A DNA stretch of 64,000 nucleotides, taken from contig NC_044014.1 of NCBI RefSeq assembly GCF_900496995.4, positions 8,527,001-8,591,000 on the forward strand. Direction: 5' to 3'. The notes beneath the pieces are model-generated. The model did no database searches, was not told the DNA's origin, and worked only from the letters and a program-made list of their open reading frames with translations. This DNA comes from Aquila chrysaetos chrysaetos (taxonomy: Eukaryota; Chordata; Aves; Accipitriformes; Accipitridae). Each line of letters begins with the position of its first letter. The first letter of the stretch is position 1. Made by a program: the position numbers and the translations under genes. Positions 49,601 through 60,153 of this stretch are shown piece after piece.

Positions 49601-51260
49601 GATGTTGTCTCTAGTGTAAAGAAGGAATTTGGTGTTCACATCTTCTGGAGAGCTGGGCAAGCCTGCCAGTTGTCTCCCTGGGATCCCAGACCAAGGGGGG
49701 CTATCTGTAAAGCATCCGAGCCTTTTGTAGCAAACTTCCCTTCCTGGGGTATGCAAAGAACAATGTTAGTGTTCTGGGAATGTAGCAGGTTATGCTGCCA
49801 CCACTTCACAAGAAGCTGGCAGGACAGTGGTTATACCAGGGAAGCAGAAAATGGCTGATTCAGATTAGGATGGTGCTTGTGCTCATTTGTCATTAAGGGG
49901 CTCAGTTGTGCTCTTGTGCCTTGTGCATGTAGCAGGGACTTGAACTTCAAGACTAATTCCTGCTGCAAACATAGTGTAGAGCTCAGCTCAATGAACTCAG
50001 GAGAATGCAGGATAAGTTTGGTCAAAGATATGGTTAACACAGCCATCAGAAAAAGACAATATAATCTTGATCCTTTATGGATCCAGAGAATAAACCAGTT
50101 TTTGCTGCCAGCACAGAACAGTCCTTCAAATTAGTCCTAATGCTCCAGGGATTATCTAAATTGTTATTTCTTGTGCAACAATTCATCAAGGAGTAAAAAG
50201 AAACCAAAATGTTAAAATAAATACCTCTGGTTGCTCCACAACATACATTAAACATCTCCCTTATGTTTTTATTACCATAAGATTTTAGTGGAAGCAATAA
50301 AATGGAATTTGAGTGGAAGCCTAGAGAAAAGCACAGCCTCAGGAAGTGCGGTCTCTGCCTGAAGGACTAGAGTTTCCTAATTTCTATTGTGGTTTTAATA
50401 CAGTAATGACACAAATATGACGTACGGGTGTTGCCATTAAATGTCATCCTTACCCACTATTATACCACAACAGTTGTGAAATTCCAAATAATTTTAATTG
50501 CTATTAAAAAGATACTGAAAACAATGAGAAGCTATTGTTAATTAAGATAGGTGACAGATTCACACTACCTTAGCCTGTGACTTACTCTATTCATTGCTCT
50601 GTACGAAACGCAAGGGTAGAGTGATATGTACTGGAAATACATCTAGAGAAAGAAAAGATTTAATTGTGGACCTGCAGCTAGAGACTCCACAAGTGACCCA
50701 GTCATTTTCACAGGGGTCTTTCCTCTGATGCCAGCAAACTTTTGGACTGTGTCTTTTTGTTTCTCTCTGCTCTTTCTGTGTGTCCATCCCTCTTGAAGTA
50801 TTCTTTCCTAGCGGTAAAGAGGCGTTTTGGACCAGGACTATCTTCTTGTTCTCTGCATAGCACTGTGAAGAGTAAGTGCCCAGGCTGGCATTACAAGTAT
50901 TGTAGCTACCATAAATGCTGGTATGGGTTGAGGGTGGGTAGGGGAACCTGTTCTGGAAGAATTTTAGCATCAATTCATATATAAAAATACCTTTCTAATT
51001 CCCATTCTGTTTGCTAGCTGTAAAAACCTTTACAGAATTAAAAAGTAATAGGTTAAATGTGGGAAAGACATGACATAACTCGGTGCTCCTAATGAAGAAG
51101 TATGTTAAATCCATTCCAAAGCACATCCTTTTTCTAAAATATAGATATTCTGGTGTAAGCTGCACACAACAATTTTTACTGTTTATAGACTTCATCAACT
51201 ACGTGTCTTACCTCTGGCTGCATCGAGAAGAAAAAGAGTGGTGATCCATACTGCAAACAT
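34620..51260 (-). CDS. Pancreatic lipase-related protein 3-like gene C (12 coding exons)
   Basis: Complete gene. The exons join to 1404 nt (467 codons plus stop) with no frame break and GT-AG sites throughout. Signal peptide residues 1-17 ([10 protein letters not shown]...), mature [16 protein letters not shown] with nucleophile Ser171, GLDPAGP with Asp194, a 23-residue Cys-bounded lid, GCGHKRS with catalytic His281, CFPC...GCP, MGHYAD, a PLAT domain from about 355, and a last Cys pair at 451 and 467. The family oxyanion Phe after HG is His96 here. The lid lacks the PNLIP Trp. Shared strings (CFTD-PPWSG-PGR, GLP-SPE) make it a sister of gene B, so it is a second PNLIPRP3-type paralogue. Introns contain a solo LTR (intron 5), MIR remnants and a C-rich run. 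A lipase is likely; substrate and activity cannot be told from sequence alone. Confidence 0.9.
35566..35730 (-). CDS. Gene C coding exon 11
   Basis: 165 nt. Encodes [20 protein letters not shown], then [11 protein letters not shown] and [19 protein letters not shown]-domain strands. Donor gtgagt gives phase 2, matching exon 12. Confidence 0.88.
36224..36245 (-). repeat. C-rich run, G-quadruplex-capable on the minus strand
   Basis: Plus strand reads tcccca, ccccca, then nine or more C. The sense strand of gene C therefore has runs of about 9, 5 and 4 G separated by single T. Located in intron 10. Confidence 0.85.
37558..37669 (-). CDS. Gene C coding exon 10 (start of PLAT domain)
   Basis: 112 nt, the same length and phases as gene B exon 10. 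Encodes [20 protein letters not shown] then [17 protein letters not shown]. Acceptor tttcaaag, donor gtaagt. Confidence 0.87.
39078..39207 (-). CDS. Gene C coding exon 9
   Basis: 130 nt. Encodes [20 protein letters not shown], then a linker ending [12 protein letters not shown]. Conserved four-Cys cluster. Acceptor tttcccccag. Confidence 0.92.
39490..39570 (+). repeat. MIR-like SINE remnant in intron 8 of gene C
   Basis: Contains a segment resembling the MIR 3' half (ATCTGTAAAATACAGGTAAT... followed by TCATAGGG). Highly diverged. Confidence 0.45.
39785..39802. repeat. Poly-A tract (18 A)
   Basis: Run of 18 A in intron 8 of gene C; no retroposon body recognised. Confidence 0.9.
40749..40864 (-). 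CDS. Gene C coding exon 8 (catalytic His)
   Basis: 116 nt, one codon shorter than in gene B because of the lid. Encodes [20 protein letters not shown] then [18 protein letters not shown]. His281 follows Cys279 with the family spacing. Confidence 0.92.
42085..42225 (+). repeat. MIR-like SINE remnant in intron 7 of gene C
   Basis: Contains ttcacttaac, then aatgggaacataatac and a tail with aaagcactacataaatgtaa, in the order seen in MIR 3' ends. Old and diverged. Confidence 0.5.
43188..43310 (-). CDS. Gene C coding exon 7 (lid)
   Basis: 123 nt. Encodes [20 protein letters not shown] then PGC, which opens the lid, and [17 protein letters not shown]. The Cys before GHLDF is also present in PNLIPRP3. 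The lid is rich in Arg/Pro and has no Trp. Confidence 0.92.
43398..43517 (-). CDS. Gene C coding exon 6 (catalytic Asp)
   Basis: 120 nt. Encodes [20 protein letters not shown] then [19 protein letters not shown]. Asp194 lies in LDPAG. The Cys found at the next loop in PNLIP is Leu. Confidence 0.92.
43985..44578 (+). mobile_element. Solo LTR of an endogenous retrovirus, with 5-bp target duplication
   Basis: A 584-bp LTR (43990-44573) bounded by direct repeats GCAGA at 43985-43989 and 44574-44578. It begins TATCCTGG (probably TG mutated to TA) and ends TGACA. Inside are a TATA box (tatataaa, 44263-44270) and an ATTAAA polyadenylation signal (44443-44448), which set its orientation as plus. It resembles an LTR family common in bird genomes. 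There is no internal retroviral sequence, so this is a recombination-derived solo LTR. It lies in intron 5 of gene C, antisense to the gene. Confidence 0.85.
45229..45337 (-). CDS. Gene C coding exon 5 (nucleophile Ser)
   Basis: 109 nt. Encodes [20 protein letters not shown] then [21 protein letters not shown] elbow with Ser171. Acceptor cttcacag; the donor splits the Gly codon as in the other copies. Confidence 0.95.
46290..46424 (-). CDS. Gene C coding exon 4
   Basis: 135 nt. Encodes [20 protein letters not shown] then [19 protein letters not shown]. Acceptor tttttcccccag, donor gtaaaa. Confidence 0.93.
47376..47501 (-). CDS. Gene C coding exon 3 (altered oxyanion-hole motif)
   Basis: 126 nt. 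Encodes [20 protein letters not shown] then [22 protein letters not shown]. The family HGF is HGH (His96). Acceptor gacacag, donor gtatgg. Confidence 0.92.
47578..47790 (+). repeat. MIR-like SINE in intron 2 of gene C
   Basis: A tRNA-like head (ggtggagtagcccaatggtt, then aaggca) is followed by a diverged body and a tail with tgctttgagatatag and gtaaatacaag, the order seen in MIR-type SINEs. The internal promoter B-box is degenerate, so it is not a functional tRNA gene. Confidence 0.55.
49589..49743 (-). CDS. Gene C coding exon 2
   Basis: 155 nt. Encodes [20 protein letters not shown] then [19 protein letters not shown] and [12 protein letters not shown]. The donor gtaaga follows directly. 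Confidence 0.94.
51212..51260 (-). CDS. Gene C coding exon 1 (start codon and signal peptide)
   Basis: 49 nt starting at ATG directly after acceptor tttgctttag, implying a non-coding upstream exon as in genes A and B. Encodes [17 protein letters not shown]. The Asp and Arg near the cleavage region are unusual but the hydrophobic core is intact. Donor gtaaga. Confidence 0.9.
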
Positions 51261-52259
51261 CTAAAGCAAATAAGAACACAATTCAAACATAATTAAAAAT
51301 AGAATCTGCAATTCACCTAAGGGTTTCCTTGGCCATTAAAAAAAAGTCATAGTGGCCATAGGAGTACTTCAGGCATTTAATCAGTTGGATCCAAAAGAAT
51401 CAACACTTCCTTGAAGGTAGCAAGGTTTCAAGAAAATACCTTTGGGATTCTTTCTGTTTGCCATGGAGATTTTGCATATGCAGGATATCCTCTAAGCATC
51501 TTTTAAAGATTGTCTTCCTGACCTTGATGAACAGAAGCTGTTTTTCCTCTAGAGCTGCAATTTATGGGCAAGCAAATGAAATTCTTACAGGATTTGCAAT
51601 AACATATTTTTACAGAGTGAAGTTTCTTTTAACATTTAATAGAAAGTTACTCATAGAACTGCTGTTCAGTGACTGTATTTAAAAGAACCGAGGAACAAAC
51701 TTAATTCGTGTTTCTAAATCATATAGATAGTCTCGAAAACTCATTTTGATCATTGCTATCAGCCATGTACGCTTATCAGCCCTGATCTGCTTGATCGCTT
51801 AATCACCGGCTGATAGGTAAGCATCAGAGTAAATGGAACCAGTCATGTACTTTGAGGTGAAGTAGGGAAAGCCTTTGAAGTGTAGTCTCACTACTACTAG
51901 TAGTAACTTATCTTCAAAGGAAAGAAGATCATTCTTAGAAAACTCTAATATCAGGCCCTGATCCTCCAATGAGTCCTGCACAGGCAGAGCCCTGCATCCC
52001 CTTCCTGACCTCCCCACCCCCAGTCCCCCCAGTCCTCCCAGTCCCCTGAAGTCCATAGTCCGCTGTTAGGATCAAAGAGTTCATCCCCGTGAAACCCACT
52101 GCAGGTTCAAGCATGTCCTGCTTCCACCTCCTCTCCTCCAGCCACTCACCAAATACCCCGACCTTATCACGATGCACCTTATTTCAGTTCCTTAGACGTT
52201 CTTGGCTCCGACGTATGCCATTTTACCTTGGCAAAGCTCAGAGCCAGTTCTTTGGGTTT
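51261..52259. other. Upstream flank of gene C; no coding feature recognised
   Basis: This should hold the gene C non-coding first exon and promoter, but I could not place a convincing TATA box and donor pair. A C-rich stretch at 51990-52035 (blocks of 4-6 C) is G-quadruplex-capable on the minus strand. A donor-like gtgagtgg on the minus strand lies near 52140-52147. Confidence 0.4.
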
Positions 52260-52289
52260 GTCTCCCAGCTGATCACGACAAGCTTGCGG

Positions 52290-52420
52290 AATCCCTGTGG
52301 GGAGCCTGGAACGAAGCAGGAGAGCACTGCGCCTGCCCTCCGAGGGCACGCGGCGGAGGGACGCTCACCCGCCGCCGCTCCACAGCGCGTGGGTTCCCAG
52401 CTGCATCTGTGACTTTGTCG
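52290..52420. promoter_or_regulatory. Small CpG-rich patch about 1.1 kb upstream of gene C
   Basis: A dense cluster of CpG dinucleotides (gcgcc, ccgag, acgcggcgg, acgctc, cgccgccgctc, agcgcgtg) in otherwise AT-rich, CpG-poor sequence. On the minus strand a consensus splice donor gtgagc (52363-52368) follows GGCGGCGG. This could be a CpG promoter with a short first exon, or a GC-rich repeat fragment. Confidence 0.4.
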
Positions 52421-53288
52421 GCTAGTGCCAAAAGAGATCTCCCTGTGGCAGGCATGCTTCATCGGAGATAACACGAACCAGGTCAGACCAGTTGCTGCAT
52501 GACTCCACCTGTTTAATGCAAAGTTTCAAATAGGGTGTTATTGTCAGACATCGGTAATTATTTTTAAAGCTAAAAAGTGCTGCGAAGTGTGATGTAAAGA
52601 CTGAACAAACACCCAGCCGTTCAGAATCAGGAACGAGGCTCTTGCCTTCGGCTGCGCTGCTCGTCTCTGTGTGATGCTAGGTTGGGATTCAAGTGCCTTA
52701 GCTACAGAAGTCTGTAGCAGAGCCCCAATCTTTTGGGTCCTACTCCAGAGTTTTAACAGAAAAACCAGCCTTCCTGGAGCTGATCCCCACCTTAAATAAT
52801 TTACAGTCTTAAGGAAAATTTTCAAATTTCTATTTGATAGTTACATCTACCATTACTACATCAAGACATAAACAAGGTGTTTTGGGATGAGCTAGCATGT
52901 ACGTTAACAAAGTTTAAGCCGTTACCTGAGAAAAGGCAGAAAGAAGAGAGAAGGATGAAAAATGATAAAAAAAATAAATTGCTCAGTCTGTCATCTTTTA
53001 TTTGTTCGTCTTGTAGTTCTCTCACCTATAATTTTGCTAGTGGATGAATTACCTGACTTTTCTTTGAAAAGGTGACAGAAATGCTTTTAAACAGGGGAGA
53101 ATAGTTCCTTGGGCAGATTGTCACCACATCCAATCACCATGAATCTTCATAATTGAATTGTATTAATTGCAGTAATTTTAGGTTTTGGTGTTTTGATAAT
53201 AACGTCTTTTCACATAGTACTATATTGTTGTCATACTATTATGTTAACATTTCTGATCAGGCTTTCCTAGAAATCTTTGTTCCTGTAT
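52421..53288. other. Non-coding flank; nothing recognised
   Basis: AT-rich DNA with short chance frames only, such as 52544-52825 on the minus strand. Confidence 0.5.
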
Positions 53289-53326
53289 GTGGGTCTTTTC
53301 CAACCTAAATGATTCTATGATTCTAT
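53289..53326 (+). mobile_element. Short CR1 LINE 3' terminus
   Basis: Contains gggtcttttccaacctaaat followed by gattctatgattctatg, the CR1 3' end with its 8-bp terminal microsatellite. Only the last few tens of bases are recognisable. Confidence 0.8.
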
Positions 53327-56300
53327 GTAGACATAAATGAGAAACCCGTGTCTCAACATTTTAATGTTAAACCCTTTAAGTATATTGGGTGACTATTGGC
53401 ACCTCCTAAGCCCAGGGTGTACAGGAAGGGGAGACTCCCTTTTGGAATAATCCTTTCCACTGACTGATGACTTATCTCACATCTAACATGTATAAATAGG
53501 AACTGGGTTAAAGTGATTCTTAGGAGTGCTAGGTACAAAACCATTTCCAGGCTTTTTTTCTGCTTAGCTAGCCTTGAAAGGTTGATTTCTTCAGATGCAG
53601 TTTGTAGAAGAAAATAGAACCTCCATCTCTGTGCTCCATAACCCTAGCAGAAAATTAAGAAGGAAGGTTACTATGTAGCTCAGGGAGTTTGTTTTTTTCA
53701 TTTCTTCAGGACTAAGTTAGTCCAGTACAGTGTTGAATTATTCTCATTAAAATTCATTAGTTATCTTCTGCTCACATAATTAACTGTTGTTAGGGTGCAA
53801 ATTGGTCAGTTAAGCAGTCACCAATAGAATTCAGTAAACAAAAATCCTGACCAGGTGTTTGGAAGAAATGGTTAAAAGAAGCACACACAAAAAAATCTGC
53901 TTCCAAGTTATCCTAGGTCATCCTGGCCAAAACTGGATTCAGTGATAGTCAATAGGTTCTCAGAACTGTGATGCTACAGTGTATGGTATACTCAGATCTG
54001 GTGATCAGGTGCTCAGATCTGTGATACAGTATCACATTCAAAGGGAGTAGATGCTTGGTTTTTTGTATCTCTAAGAATTTATAGACAAACTCAGAAAGGC
54101 TGATTCATTAGAATTTAAGGGCCCCACAGAATAATCTACATTACCTGCTTCTGATTTAATTCTATTATATATAATATTGGGCCAAAACCTTACTTCATTC
54201 TATCCTCACAATTTCTCCCGCTTCAGAAGGAGTGCAGAAACAGGTCACCTGAACTTTTAAATTAATCTAGTTGATTCAATGAATTATTCCTGTTAATTTG
54301 AATTCATAGATTGTACCTATTTAGAGTATTTTAGTGCATATGCTCTCTGGGGAGCTCAAGAAATCAGAATTACCCATTACGTTAAGAAGCCTTTTTGGAA
54401 CCTAGTATTACATGCCCAAACCATACCTCAACCCTCTGCTGCAAATGGACTTCAATAGCAGTCTAGTAGTGAAGATTTCAGATCACTTACAAGATTCAGT
54501 GATGTTGCCAAGTTAAAATTAGAACAACAACATATTTAAGGGCTTTTGATTTTACCTATGATGAGAGCATCATTGTCTCACGTCCTAGATGCAAATGTGT
54601 ACTATGCAATTCTTATAAATCATTATTCCAGCTAGTATTGAGCACCAATTGGAGCTTAACTTCTCTAGGCTTTTCTCAGAACACATGAAGTGATTATTTA
54701 GTGACGTTCATGCTGCCTTTCAGCAGTCAGCTCTCCTCCAGTGTTTAAGACAAGGTTACTGGGAGAGCAAGGCATCTTCATACTTGTAAAGAATTAGTCA
54801 GAGGATTTACTCCAGCAGACAAGCATGAAATGGGTTTTCTATGCTAGTTTACTAATACCAGGAAAGCTCGTAGCTCAGCAGCATTGTTAGATGTCAGCAC
54901 TTCCGCATCGGCTTCTAGAAAACTTCTCACTTTAATGGGGTTAACTACTTCAGTATTATTTGGGACCTGTGTAGGAGTTAGCAAGCCTTAAAGTACTAAC
55001 TCTCCATCCCTTAGAAGTTCTTGAGAACTTCTCTTCCTGAACTTGTCCAAGCTGTCCCTGAACTCATGCACACTTCTAGCACACCCAGCATCCTGTATCA
55101 AACACGGTGTAATTACGCAACTGTGAGAAGAATCACCTCCTTTCCTTCGTCTTGAGGTGTGCAACCGCCAGCTTCATTTCATGGCCCCTGTTACTAGTGT
55201 GGAAGCAAATGAACGAGTCATTTTGTATTTGCCTTCTCCATGATCCTCTTCATTTTATAGACCACATTCACACCGCCATCTCTTTTCCAGGCTGACTTCT
55301 GTTTTTCCCTTATGTGCCAGAGGAGGTTGGAAAATGACTGCTTATTCCATTCGGCTGGAGTAGATGAACGTTAGTCTTTTGCCCTCCATTACCAAAACCA
55401 GCAAGGAAAATTCCTTCTGTCCTGAAGTTCTGTCAATGAATGTGTGTTTTCTTGAGGGATGAAGTGGCCAAAGGTGGAAGAAAGCTCCTTCTGCAGCTCA
55501 AACATACTTTTGGGCAGTCTCTCCTAAAAGCTCCCTTCTATAGCAACATCTGTAATAGAGGAACTTACATTATGAGGTACAGTGCATATAATATGTTATG
55601 ATAAGAAATAGGACTAATGGAGAAAATTCATTAAGTTATTGTGGAGGGCTGTTTATGTTTTTTTTTTTTTTTTTTTCTTTTTGTCCTTTAATTGTAAGTG
55701 CACCCACTTATCATGTCTTAATCTGGAGAGTAAACTTCCTGGGCAGGGACCTACATATCTACCTGTCTCTGCACATTGTGGGGCATGTAATTCAGTTTTG
55801 GGTAGTGTATGAATAATTTTTATTACAAATGGTAACAGTAATGCAAAGGTCACCTTTTCCAGCACATCAGTTATAAGGCCCTCCCTAAGGAAGTAACAAT
55901 TTGAATAAAAAAACTTAAATAACAGCAAGAATTTTTCTATTCTTTCCAGTCTGCTTGGCTGCTGAAATAGATATGAAGGGATTATTATTCTTTTTATCTG
56001 CTGTTCCTTCATTATGATCCAGCCTCTAATACTTTTATTGATGTCAATCCCAATGGGATCACTCATAGAATAAAATACTTCTTAGCTAAAGAGAGAGCAC
56101 CAAATGTTAAGTTCCACTTGCTTTGTATTTTAATACCATTTAAACTAACAGCTGTTGTGTGACTTATTCGTACCTCCCATGGAAACCCACTTTTTTTCTT
56201 GTACTTCTTGAGGTGAGACTGGAGCTGCCATGAGATTTGATCTGTCATGCTCCTGACTATGTTTTGTCCCAGAAATTAAGAGTGAAGAAGATGTTTAAGA

Positions 56301-58518
56301 GCACTGGCTTGTACCTGCTCTCCTCATAGCAATATGTATTTCCAAGGATGTGAGTGTGTAATTAGCCATCCTTTATTCACTGCTTACCTCTCTGTGGTTA
56401 ACACTTACTGGCACTCCTGAGAAGATGGGTGAGGAATGGTTAAACTTCACAAGGAATACTGCAGGAAACATTCCCCTGAGCTTCATCTGGCCTTCCAATA
56501 TCTAAATCAAGAAGTGCTGTCTAGCCTGGTCTGTCCTGGACATTTCTCGCATATCTGGGTAGGTCTGAAACATCCCACTACCATGGTACAAAGTTATTTA
56601 ATTGTGTCACTTTAGAGCTCCTAGAAAACTGGAGATCCATATCCTGTTGATGTAAGAGAGCAGAGATAAGCATCGTCTCTCAGCCCTAGCACTGTTTAAC
56701 TTTCATTTGGCAAAATTCAGTAACATCAACTTCAGATTGGGAAAAAAATGGGAAAAAAAATCATATTTGCATAGTGCTTCAGTTTGATAAAATATCCCTC
56801 TCCCTGGAACAGTTTAGGGAAGAAAAGAATTCAAGCAGTGTTAGTGACTTCAAGCTTTCAAGCTTGAAGACATGTATTTTATTACTTTCACATAATAATG
56901 GCGCAATTCCTAATAACCATCTGGCTAGTAATAGATTATGCTTGTCTCTACAGCAGCTACTTGCAGATTGTAAGAGTCTAGGTTACATATTTGAAACAGA
57001 TACAGTAGGTCAGAGTCACTGACTGAATTCAACAGACATTTACAGCAGGTAAGATCCAAAATTTGTGTCTTAATAAACAAAATAAATTTGTTCCTGCAGT
57101 TATGCCTTAGTTTGTGTCAAACGGAATTCCAAGCGAGTTAGTTTTTCATAATTTCTGTGATAAAACAGTCTTGTGCTTGATGCATATTCTGAGGACAGCA
57201 TTGAAGTTAGAAGTACAAAATAGGGAACTGAAGAATGTGATATAAACAGAAAATTTTAAATCTCCTCCAGCAAGGTATTTTAAGGCGTACGGACACTACG
57301 AGTGTTGATCTAAATTTCAGGATGTAAATTAGTTAACTACAGTGCAAAAAAAAGAAAGAAATAAGTAAACCTTTGGACTTTTTCCTAACAAATGCCATTT
57401 CTTTCTTTCTCTCATCAGCCATCTAGCATGAAATTACTGGTTTTGTACTTTTGAAAAGTTAGAAATTATTTTAAGAAAAGACAATTAAATACCATGTAAA
57501 ATGGATTTCACAGATTAATGGGAAAGCATGGAAAAAAGATTCTAATCATAGCTATTTTCCACAGCCCTGTAGAAGGCTGTGGTAAATTAATTGTAATTGA
57601 TCATGATTAATTTTGTTATACAGTTTAAAGATTACATGAAGTGGTGGGATAGAAGCTCTATCTGAAGGCCTTTGATTTTATATTTCTGAATTAAAGCTGG
57701 TGGTTATTAGTAAAATAGGAAGCCATCCTTTATGAGATAATTGGGACAAATCCCTATCTGGTAGCATAATTACTGAAGCACTATGCCTTTAGAAGCACTA
57801 CATTTTTTTTTTAGTTGCTGCTTCTGTCCGAAATTAAATATGACATTTTATATTAAACAAGTAATATCAGCTTGCGGGATGGCTGAATTATTTTCTGTAT
57901 GTTGATAAAATCATTTTATGTATTTATTTCTGCAAGATAAGACTAAAGATAGAGACATAGACATTCTACATATTCTAGTCCCTCACGAGATTTCCTTTGC
58001 ATTTCAGTCTTTATCAGGTTTTTAATATCCTTATATCTCACTTTTCTCAAACCATTAAATGATTGTAATTGTTGGAGCAGAACGCTCCATGTTTAAAAAT
58101 GAATGATAAAGTCAATAGAATTATATTAATAGTCAATAGAATTATATTAATTTATACAAGCTGTTAGCTGCTTTTAAATAGAAACACCTAATAAAATAAT
58201 TAAGCGGTTTCACGTCTGGCCTTTGATGTGATATGTGGCCTGGTTTATTTGGTTGTTATTTTGCAAGCACTGGTTGTGTTCCATCGCATTTCCTTTAACT
58301 TCAGTTGAGTACAGGAGGTTTACGTCAAGATGCTGTTATGTTTGTGTCACTATCTTTAGGTTCTTAACTACTTGTGGTGTGGCAACACGTGTAATGGTTT
58401 AATAAAACCGCGTATTGTTTTTGTAGTATCCCCTACGCTTGCAGCCTGACCGCAGGTTTGCGTTTGTCCCCGATTCGTGTCTGGTCTGGAGAAGAGGTTT
58501 GAATTTGGACCTGTGCAC
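53327..58518. other. AT-rich intergenic sequence; no gene recognised
   Basis: About 5.2 kb without lipase exons or recognisable genes. A poly-T run of 18 lies at 55659-55676. The open frames at 55653-56066 (minus) and 56774-57022 (plus) lack supporting context. Confidence 0.5.
58110..58151. repeat. Perfect tandem duplication of a 21-bp unit
   Basis: Two identical 21-mers beginning agtcaatagaatt (58110-58130 and 58131-58151). Confidence 0.95.
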
Positions 58519-59660
58519 CTAAGTGTATTGGTTTTGTGTGGCAAGGTTTTGGTAGCGGGGGCGGTTACAGGGGTGGCTTCTGGGAGAAGTTGCTGGAAGC
58601 TTCCCCTGTGTTCGAGAGAGAGGCAATACCAGCCGGCTCGCCGCCGGCCAAGGCCGAGCCAATCAGTGATAGTGGTAATGCCTCTGTGATAACATTTTTA
58701 AAAAGGAAAAAAAAGTTGGGACAGGCAGTATTCAGCAGCCGGAGAGAGGAGTGAAAACATGTAAGAGAACCAGCCCTGCAGACCCCCGGGTCAGTGCAGA
58801 AGGAGGGGAGGAGATGCTCCAGACGCCGGAGCAGAGATTCCCCTGCAGCCCGTGGGGAAGACCATGGTGAGGCAGGCTGTCCCCCTGCAGCCCAGGGAGG
58901 TCCACGGGGGAGCAGATCTCCACCTGTAGCCCGTGGAGGACCCCACGCCGGAGCAGGTGGGTTTCCCGAAGGAGGCTGTGACCCCGTGGGAACCCTGCGC
59001 TGGAGCAGGTTCCTGGCAGGACCTGCGGATCTGTGGAGAGAGGAGCCCACGGAGCAGGTTTTCTGGCAGGACTTGTGACCCCGTGGGGGACCCACGCTGG
59101 AGCAGTGTGCTCCTGAAGGACTGCACACCGTGGAAAGGACCCATGCTGGAGCAGTTCGTGAAGAACTGCAGCCCGTGGGAAGGGCCCACGTTGGAGAAGT
59201 TCGTGGAGGACTGTCTCCCGCGGGTGGGACCCCACGTTGGAGCAGGGAAGAGTGTGATGAGTCCTCCCCATGAGGAGGATGAAGCGGCAGAAAACAACGT
59301 GTGATGAACTGACCGTAAACCCCATCCCCGTCCCCCTGTGCCGCTGGGGGGGTTGGTAGAGAAGCCGGGAGTGAAGTTGTGCCCAGGAAGAAGGGAGGGG
59401 TGGAGGGAAGATGTTCTGAGATTTGGTTTTATTTCTCATTACCCTACTCTGGTTGATTTGTAATAAAGTGAGTTAATTTTCCCCAAGTTGAGTCTGTTTT
59501 GCCCGTGACGGTAAGTGGTGAGTGATCTCTCTCCTGTCCTTATCTCGACCCACAAGCTCTTTGTTATATTTTCTCTCCCCTGTCCAGCTGAGGAGGGGGA
59601 GTGATAGAACGGCTTTGGTGGGCACCTGGCAACCAGCCAGGGTCAACCCATCACACTAAG
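58519..59660 (+). mobile_element. 1.13-kb solo LTR of an endogenous retrovirus, with 5-bp target duplication
   Basis: An LTR at 58524-59655 begins TGTATTGG and ends CATCACA, flanked by perfect CTAAG repeats (58519-58523 and 59656-59660). An AATAAA signal at 59462-59467 and an AT-rich box near 58690-58715 set the orientation as plus. The middle (58790-59240) is a GC-rich array of diverged repeats of roughly 40 bp built on GGAGCAG and CCCGTGG motifs. The length, 5-bp duplication and layout suggest an ERVL-type family common in birds. No internal retroviral genes are present. Long open frames on both strands inside it, up to 235 codons, come from the repeat structure. Confidence 0.9.
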
Positions 59661-60153
59661 GCACATGAGGATCTATAGATTTCTTCCTCAGAAGGACCCT
59701 GGAGGGGGCTGACAGAAGGAGAAGCAGTACACGGATGGTTCCTGAGGTCTGCTTGGTGCCTTTCACTGGCGTCGCCACTACCTGTGCAAAGGGATGACTT
59801 CCACAGGGAATAACCTTTTATCGTATTTGCTTGTGATACAAGACTGCCTGTAAACAGGAAGGCTTCTTTATTTTGCTTTTGAATACTGCTGTTTCTTCAG
59901 TCAGTTTGGTTTTTTAGTATACTTTGAGAATGCTGTCAGAATTTTAATAATTTCTGGGCCACTATTGGATTTAAATCAGTTTTTAATGAAGAATTACCTC
60001 TGCCCTTTACTGTTTTTGGAAGCTCTCTCAACACTCATTTGAGAGGGGCCAGTCAATACAGAGTGGACTATAAAGAAAAGTAACTGATTTAGAGCATCTT
60101 TCTGTAAATGAAGTAATGAAAAAGCTACAAGATGGCATCTGTTTATTTTGCAG
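59661..60153. other. Non-coding flank between LTR and candidate exon
   Basis: No feature was recognised apart from the pyrimidine-rich acceptor tract (gtttattttgcag) that ends it. Confidence 0.5.

Noticed and set aside
58732-59439. 235-codon minus-strand open frame and overlapping long frames on both strands
   Set aside because: They lie inside the solo LTR and arise from GC-rich repeat units without stops; the translations are Pro/Ser/Gly-rich shadows of the same array.
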